Positions 59,535 through 64,000 of a stretch of DNA of 64,000 nt are shown here, one piece after another. Location: positions 3,190,929 through 3,254,928 of the forward strand of contig CP042469.1 of NCBI GenBank assembly GCA_015243575.1. The letters run 5' to 3'. A program made the position numbers and the translations under genes. The DNA comes from Clostridiales bacterium. GTDB lineage: Bacteria > Bacillota > Clostridia > Peptostreptococcales > Anaerovoracaceae. The notes beneath the pieces are model-generated. The model worked only from the letters and a program-made list of their open reading frames with translations. It ran no database searches and was not told the origin of the DNA. Numbering within the stretch: the stretch's first letter is position 1; each line of letters opens with the position of its first letter.

Positions 59535-60476
59535 ATGAAAAAAACTATTCTCAACAGAATCGCACAGTTATTTTTTGTGCTGTTAGGCGTTTCGTTTTTG
59601 ACGTTCATTGTTGCGCATTCAACACCGAGCGATCCGGCTGAAATGAAGTATGAAGTGCTTGGCATTATACCATCCGAGGAGCTATTGGAGCAGACCAGAG
59701 AGGAAATGGGACTAAACGACCCTGTATTCGTGCAATACTGCCGCTGGGTTAAAAATGTGCTGAACGGGAATTTGGGCGAATCCTCAAAATACGGCGAGCC
59801 CGTTTTAAGGCAGATGATGCGAAAGCTGCCAATGACAATAAAGCTGGCAGCAGTATCAGGCTTGGTAATGATTTCGCTGTCTTTTCCGCTGGGCATATAT
59901 ACCGCAGTTAAGCAAAATAAGTTTTCGGATTATTTTATTCGATTTCTGTCCTTTATGGGAATGTCTTTGCCTAATTTCTGGCTGGCACTAATCCTTATGT
60001 ACATATTTTCAGTTAAGCTGGGCTGGTTTCATGTAATCTCCAAAGATAGCTTTAAAGATATGATTCTTCCAGTAGTAACGCTTGCAATTTCGCTGGTCAG
60101 CAGATATGTGCGCCAGGTTCGTGCAGCAATCCTTGAGGAGCTGAATTCTGATTATGTTATGGGCGCCAGAGCCAGAGGGATTCCTGAACGGACGATTTTG
60201 TTCAAGCACGTCATGGCAAATGCAATCCTGCCTATCATTACCCTTATGGGTCTTTCCCTGGGAAGTCTTTTAGGAGGAACTGCTGTCATCGAAACTATTT
60301 TCTCGTGGCGAGGCATAGGCGACATGGTTGTTCAGGGCATACGTGTCAGGGACTACCACTTGATTCAAGGATATGTATTGTGGATGGCAGTAATTTATGT
60401 AGGTGTAAATCTTCTGGTTGATATGACACAACAGTTCTTAGACCCGCAGATCAGGCTAAAAAGGAGAGTGGACTGA
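59535..60476 (+). CDS. ABC importer permease, NikB/DppB-type
   Basis: A 313-residue inner-membrane permease of the peptide/nickel importer class. Six hydrophobic segments are seen, and the cytoplasmic EAA loop is ARARGIPERTILFKHVMANAIL (in two parts, about residues 212-233). The N-terminal region FLTFIVAHSTPSDPAEMKYE is typical of NikB/DppB. Start ATG 59535 has CGGAG upstream. It pairs with the next permease, from which it is separated by one base. Substrate may be nickel, a metallophore complex or short peptides. Confidence 0.88.
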   Translation: MKKTILNRIAQLFFVLLGVSFLTFIVAHSTPSDPAEMKYEVLGIIPSEELLEQTREEMGLNDPVFVQYCRWVKNVLNGNLGESSKYGEPVLRQMMRKLPMTIKLAAVSGLVMISLSFPLGIYTAVKQNKFSDYFIRFLSFMGMSLPNFWLALILMYIFSVKLGWFHVISKDSFKDMILPVVTLAISLVSRYVRQVRAAILEELNSDYVMGARARGIPERTILFKHVMANAILPIITLMGLSLGSLLGGTAVIETIFSWRGIGDMVVQGIRVRDYHLIQGYVLWMAVIYVGVNLLVDMTQQFLDPQIRLKRRVD

Positions 60477-60477
60477 T

Positions 60478-61365
60478 ATGGCAGCTTCCCCTGTTGAAGC
60501 ATATAAAGAGAGAAAGTTAAAGGGGAGAAAACCGTGGCTGAAACCTGCAAGAACCTACAAAGGCAAATGGATTAGATTCTATATTATTCTTGGCTGTGCC
60601 ATTATGATTCTAATTATAGCAATAATAGGCCCGTATTTTACCCCTTATGATCCTATCGAAACAAACTTTGCGGCAAAGCTTCTGCCGCCGTCGTCCGACC
60701 ATTTGTTCGGTACGGACAATGTGGGGCGAGACGTATTGTCCCGTATCGTACACGGTGCGGGCAATTCTTTTAGTCTGGCGTTCTTTATGGTTGCAGTCAT
60801 TGCGACAATTGGGACAACCCTTGGCATTATTTCCGGGTATTTTGGCGGCGTAGTAGATACAGTAATTATGAGAATTGCCGACGTACTTCTCGCTTTTCCG
60901 GACACGGTTTTTGCTATTGCGTTAGTAGGTGCGATGGGTCCCAACCTTTTGAATACCATACTGGCGTTAGCGGTAATTTGGTGGACAAAGTACGCGAGAG
61001 TAACAAGAGGACTTGCATCCTCTTTTCGGAACCGGGAATTCATAATCCAGGCACGTTTTGGAGGAGCAGATACAGGCAGGATTGTGTATAAATATATTTT
61101 GCCAAACATCCTTCCGCAAGTACTGATTATGGCGACTCTCGACATCGGTGGGATGATGCTTTCCCTTGCCAGTCTGTCATTTTTGGGATTGGCATCTCAA
61201 CCGCCTAACCCGGAATGGGGATATATGCTCTACGAGGGAAAAACATATCTGCAGGCATCGCCATGGCTCATATGGTTTCCCGGGCTGGTACTGTTTATAA
61301 CCGTAATTGTTTTTAATCTTCTAGGAGATAGTTTGAGAGACTTACTTGATCCTAAGGGTAAATGA
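60478..61365 (+). CDS. ABC importer permease, NikC/DppC-type
   Basis: A 295-residue partner permease with six hydrophobic segments, the family motif HLFGTDNVGRDVLSRIVHG (about 76-94) and an EAA-like loop QARFGGADTGRIVYKYILPN (about 190-209). The start ATG 60478 follows the stop of the first permease by one base; AAGGAG lies in the end of that gene. The two form the membrane channel of the importer. Confidence 0.88.
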   Translation: MAASPVEAYKERKLKGRKPWLKPARTYKGKWIRFYIILGCAIMILIIAIIGPYFTPYDPIETNFAAKLLPPSSDHLFGTDNVGRDVLSRIVHGAGNSFSLAFFMVAVIATIGTTLGIISGYFGGVVDTVIMRIADVLLAFPDTVFAIALVGAMGPNLLNTILALAVIWWTKYARVTRGLASSFRNREFIIQARFGGADTGRIVYKYILPNILPQVLIMATLDIGGMMLSLASLSFLGLASQPPNPEWGYMLYEGKTYLQASPWLIWFPGLVLFITVIVFNLLGDSLRDLLDPKGK

Positions 61366-61388
61366 ATACGTTTTAATGGAGGAAATTT

Positions 61389-62942
61389 ATGAAAAAACTG
61401 ACAAGAAGACTTTTATCCGTACTTTTGGCTGTTGGAATCATTGCAACACTTATAGCAGGCTGCAGCAGCAAAACTGAGGATACCGCGGACCGAAACACAC
61501 AGACAAAGCATGTAAATGCTGCTCTGTCTTACATGGAGCCTGGACTTGACCCAAGCAACGGGACTTACGGCTGGGTGACGATTCGTATGGGTGTAACCGA
61601 ATGCCTGGTTAAACTGAATGACGATGTCGAGGTTGAGCCGTTGCTTGCCACAGATGTTAAAAACATTGACGATCTAACCTGGGAAATTACCATCCGTGAC
61701 GGTGTCACATTCTCAAACGGTACCCCTGTTACCGCTGAAACAGTGAAACAGTGCCTGGATCGTACTCTAAAGCTTAGCAGCAGAGCCGTAAACCTTTCCA
61801 AGATTTCCTCAATGGTAGCAGACGGACAGACACTCACAGTAACAACTTCAGAACCTAACGGCGCTTTTAAGAACAACTTGTGTGAACCTGTGTTCAGTAT
61901 CTATGATGCATCTCAAAGCGACGAGGATATCAATCATGCCGTTATAGGAACCGGCCCCTTTAAAGTAACTGCTTTTGCGCCTGAGCAGTCCGCTGAACTT
62001 GCGAAAAATGAAACTTACTGGGGCGGTGAAGTCGGTCTTGATACCGTCTCGATCACCTATATTTCTGATGCAGAAGCTCGTAAGATGGCGCTTCAGTCCG
62101 GGGAACTTGATATTGCGACAAACATTGATATGGCCAGTGCGACACTGTTCTCAGACGCAAGTCAGTATAACATCTCAACGTCAGACAGCCTCCGTGTATA
62201 CAACGCGCGGATCAACACCAAAGAGGTTAGCCCGCTGAAAGATGATAAACTGAGAGAGGCTCTTTCTTATGCGGTTGACAGGGAAGCCTACGCTGAGCTG
62301 ATTGGCGGAAGTGCTGCTCACGGCGTGTTCGCTGACGCTACGCCATTCGGCAACAAGACGGTAACAGCTGTTCTAACTTATGACAAAGAGAAAGCAATGA
62401 AGCTCCTTGATGATGCCGGTTATATAGATGTAAACGGTGACGGTATCCGTGAAAAGAAAGACGGCTCTGAACTGACATTGATTTTCATGGTTAAGGGTTC
62501 TTTCGGTTCCAGCGATGCCGGCGTCCTTGCAACAGCAATACAGTCTGACTTTAAGGCAGTAGGTATTAACATGGAGCTCCGGTCAATGGAAAGTTCAGGG
62601 CATTCCGAGCCAGATACCTACTGGGATTTCTATACCATTCAGAACAACACAGCTACAACCGGAGATCCGCAGTCTTTCCTGGAAGCTCTGTATGCAAGCG
62701 ATTCGGCAATCGGCTATCACAGTGACAAGATTGACGAAATCCTTGAAAAGCTAAATTCTACCTTCGACATACAGGCGCGTTACAAGCTGGCCGCAGAGGC
62801 AACGCAGCATCTTAATGAGAATACAGCAGATCTGTACTTGACAAACGGTTATTTGATTACGATCTCTAATGCAAAGGTACAAAATGCCAATCAGCCTGTA
62901 TGCGACTACTATTTCCTGACAAAGGATATCACAGTAAAATAA
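61389..62942 (+). CDS. solute-binding lipoprotein of the importer (family 5)
   Basis: A 517-residue extracellular binding protein. The signal peptide has the lipobox LIAGC with the lipidated Cys at 25. The family 5 fold (NikA/DppA/OppA) shows YMEPGLDPSNGTYGWVTIRM near the start, WEITIRDGVTFSNGTPVTAE (about 99-118), and SYAVDREAYAELIGG in the second lobe. Start ATG 61389 has GGAGG upstream. Ligand could be nickel with an organic chelator, or a peptide; the adjacent double methyltransferase favours a small organic or metal-complex ligand, as inference. Confidence 0.88.
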   Translation: MKKLTRRLLSVLLAVGIIATLIAGCSSKTEDTADRNTQTKHVNAALSYMEPGLDPSNGTYGWVTIRMGVTECLVKLNDDVEVEPLLATDVKNIDDLTWEITIRDGVTFSNGTPVTAETVKQCLDRTLKLSSRAVNLSKISSMVADGQTLTVTTSEPNGAFKNNLCEPVFSIYDASQSDEDINHAVIGTGPFKVTAFAPEQSAELAKNETYWGGEVGLDTVSITYISDAEARKMALQSGELDIATNIDMASATLFSDASQYNISTSDSLRVYNARINTKEVSPLKDDKLREALSYAVDREAYAELIGGSAAHGVFADATPFGNKTVTAVLTYDKEKAMKLLDDAGYIDVNGDGIREKKDGSELTLIFMVKGSFGSSDAGVLATAIQSDFKAVGINMELRSMESSGHSEPDTYWDFYTIQNNTATTGDPQSFLEALYASDSAIGYHSDKIDEILEKLNSTFDIQARYKLAAEATQHLNENTADLYLTNGYLITISNAKVQNANQPVCDYYFLTKDITVK

Positions 62943-62962
62943 TAACGGACAAGGTGAACCTC

Positions 62963-63751
62963 ATGAATGTATTGGAAGTAAAGGATTTATGCGTTTCTTA
63001 CTATGAGAAAAATGCAGTAAATAATGTGAGTTTTACGGTGCCTGAAAACAAGATTGTCGCCATTGTAGGTGAATCTGGCAGCGGAAAAAGTACCATCATA
63101 AAAGCGGTTATAAAGCTGCTGTCATCAGGTGGTGAAATTACCGGCGGTGATATACTGTTTAACGGTAAGGACATAACAAAGCTGACAGGCGAACAGATGC
63201 GCAAGCTCCGAGGAAAAGAAATTGCAATGATATTTCAGGATGCGGGCGCTTATTTAAACCCACGGTTAAAAATAGGCAGTCAGTATCTGGAAACGATTCT
63301 TGTGCATCAGCCTATCAGTAAGGCGGAAGCGAAAGAACTTGCGGAGAAAATGCTGTTAAAGCTAAAACTAGCTGATCCTGAAAGAATCATGAAATCCTAT
63401 CCCTTCCAGTTATCCGGAGGAATGAAACAACGAGTAGCGATTGCTATGGCAATGAGTATGGAGCCAAAACTCCTGCTTGCAGACGAACCTACCAGTGCCT
63501 TGGACGTTACCGTCCAGGCACAGGTGGTTCATGAAATGATGACTCTTCGAGATGAGCTCGGAACTTCCATTATAATCGTGACCCATAATATGGGTGTTGC
63601 TTCCCGAATGGCGGATTACATTGCCGTCATGTGCGAAGGTGAGCTGATGGAGTTTGGTACAAGAGACCAGGTTATCGAAACCCCAAAGAGCGATTATACA
63701 AAGACTCTGTTGTCTGTTGTTCCTGAGCTAAAGGAGGTAAGCCTTGAGTAA
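62963..63751 (+). CDS. ABC importer ATPase, NikD/DppD-type
   Basis: A 262-residue ATP-binding subunit. Walker A GESGSGKST (about 37-45), the signature LSGGMKQR (about 151), Walker B LLLADEPTSALD (about 171) and the switch His region IIVTHNMG (about 204) are all intact. The open frame starts earlier and overlaps the binding protein, but ATG 62963 has AAGGTGA upstream and gives the normal start. The next ATPase gene overlaps its end. Confidence 0.9.
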   Translation: MNVLEVKDLCVSYYEKNAVNNVSFTVPENKIVAIVGESGSGKSTIIKAVIKLLSSGGEITGGDILFNGKDITKLTGEQMRKLRGKEIAMIFQDAGAYLNPRLKIGSQYLETILVHQPISKAEAKELAEKMLLKLKLADPERIMKSYPFQLSGGMKQRVAIAMAMSMEPKLLLADEPTSALDVTVQAQVVHEMMTLRDELGTSIIIVTHNMGVASRMADYIAVMCEGELMEFGTRDQVIETPKSDYTKTLLSVVPELKEVSLE

Positions 63752-64000
63752 CATTTTAGAGCTGATTCATGTCAAAACCGAATTTGAAGTAGACAGCGGC
63801 AAAAAGCTAAAAGCTGTGAACGATGTAAGCTTTAAAATTAAGAAGGGTGAGTGTTTTGCAGTCGTAGGTGAATCCGGATGCGGTAAAAGTACCATTGCAA
63901 AGCTTGTAACTCATATTGAAAAGGTGACAGACGGTCAGATCGTATTTGATGGCAAAGATATTACTGACATAAAAAAAGGCGAGCTAAAACGGTATCGGCG
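63744..64000 (+). CDS. ABC importer ATPase, NikE/DppF-type (C-terminus beyond window)
   Basis: An ATPase cut by the window edge after 85 codons. It starts at TTG 63744, overlapping the last codons of the previous gene, with AAGGAGG six bases upstream. Walker A GESGCGKST is seen near residues 44-52. It is the second ATPase of the importer. The signature and Walker B lie outside the window. Confidence 0.85.
   Translation, partial: MSNILELIHVKTEFEVDSGKKLKAVNDVSFKIKKGECFAVVGESGCGKSTIAKLVTHIEKVTDGQIVFDGKDITDIKKGELKRYR

Overview
The window looks like low-to-mid GC chromosome of an anaerobic, spore-forming member of the Clostridia. Supporting signs are the ATG/GTG/TTG starts with strong AGGAGG-type ribosome binding sites, SLH-domain surface proteins, a BclA-type collagen-like protein, an ornithine-racemase-family enzyme, an EFR1-type flavodoxin/ferredoxin protein, a CD3072/TudS-type protein, an addB-type gene and an ISLre2 insertion sequence. 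A family-level placement (amino-acid-fermenting, Peptostreptococcales/Anaerovoracaceae-like) is only a guess.

Bases 1 to about 10,985 are the edge of a more GC-rich integrative conjugative or plasmid-like element. Read on the minus strand the order is parA, parB, a 2,734-residue DNA methylase/SNF2-type helicase, then two unknown genes, the last cut by the window edge. A TnpV-like gene with its own ribosome binding site lies in another reading frame inside the helicase gene. Next to this edge (11.0-14.5 kb) is a 1,156-codon collagen-like gene with very recent internal duplications.

From 14.7 to 22 kb come a TudS-like protein, a ZIP metal transporter (zupT), and a two-gene surface operon: an SLH-domain protein followed by a protein of about ten HID-like (DUF1533) repeats. 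This operon has a near-consensus promoter overlapped by an 18-bp dyad that resembles DtxR/IdeR-type iron boxes, and a second such site lies in the leader. I read it as a metal-regulated, probably heme- or hemoglobin-directed, surface system. From 22 to 28 kb there is a racemase, two paralogous AMP-forming ligases and homoserine dehydrogenase. From 28 to 36 kb there are an internally duplicated unknown helical protein, an amino-acid permease, cysteine synthase, a DMT permease and a two-component system.

From 36 to 47.6 kb there are a 1,657-residue SLH surface protein, a TetR regulator with an EFR1 protein, a MalT-like LuxR regulator, an SLH remnant, a DUF2442 protein, a DEDDh exonuclease and a tRNA-Thr. 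Between the TetR and MalT-like genes is an apparent stand-alone structured RNA of about 240 nt with an extended -10 promoter, several nested stems and its own terminator; I cannot assign it to a family. From 47.8 kb on there are addB without addA, a small Ig-like lipid-free membrane protein, a saccharopine-dehydrogenase-family gene, an intact ISLre2 element with a 9-bp target duplication just upstream of a thioesterase gene, a DUF6506-like protein, a PpaX-like phosphatase, and finally a fused double methyltransferase followed by a nickel/peptide-type ABC importer (two permeases, a binding lipoprotein and two ATPases, the last cut by the window edge).
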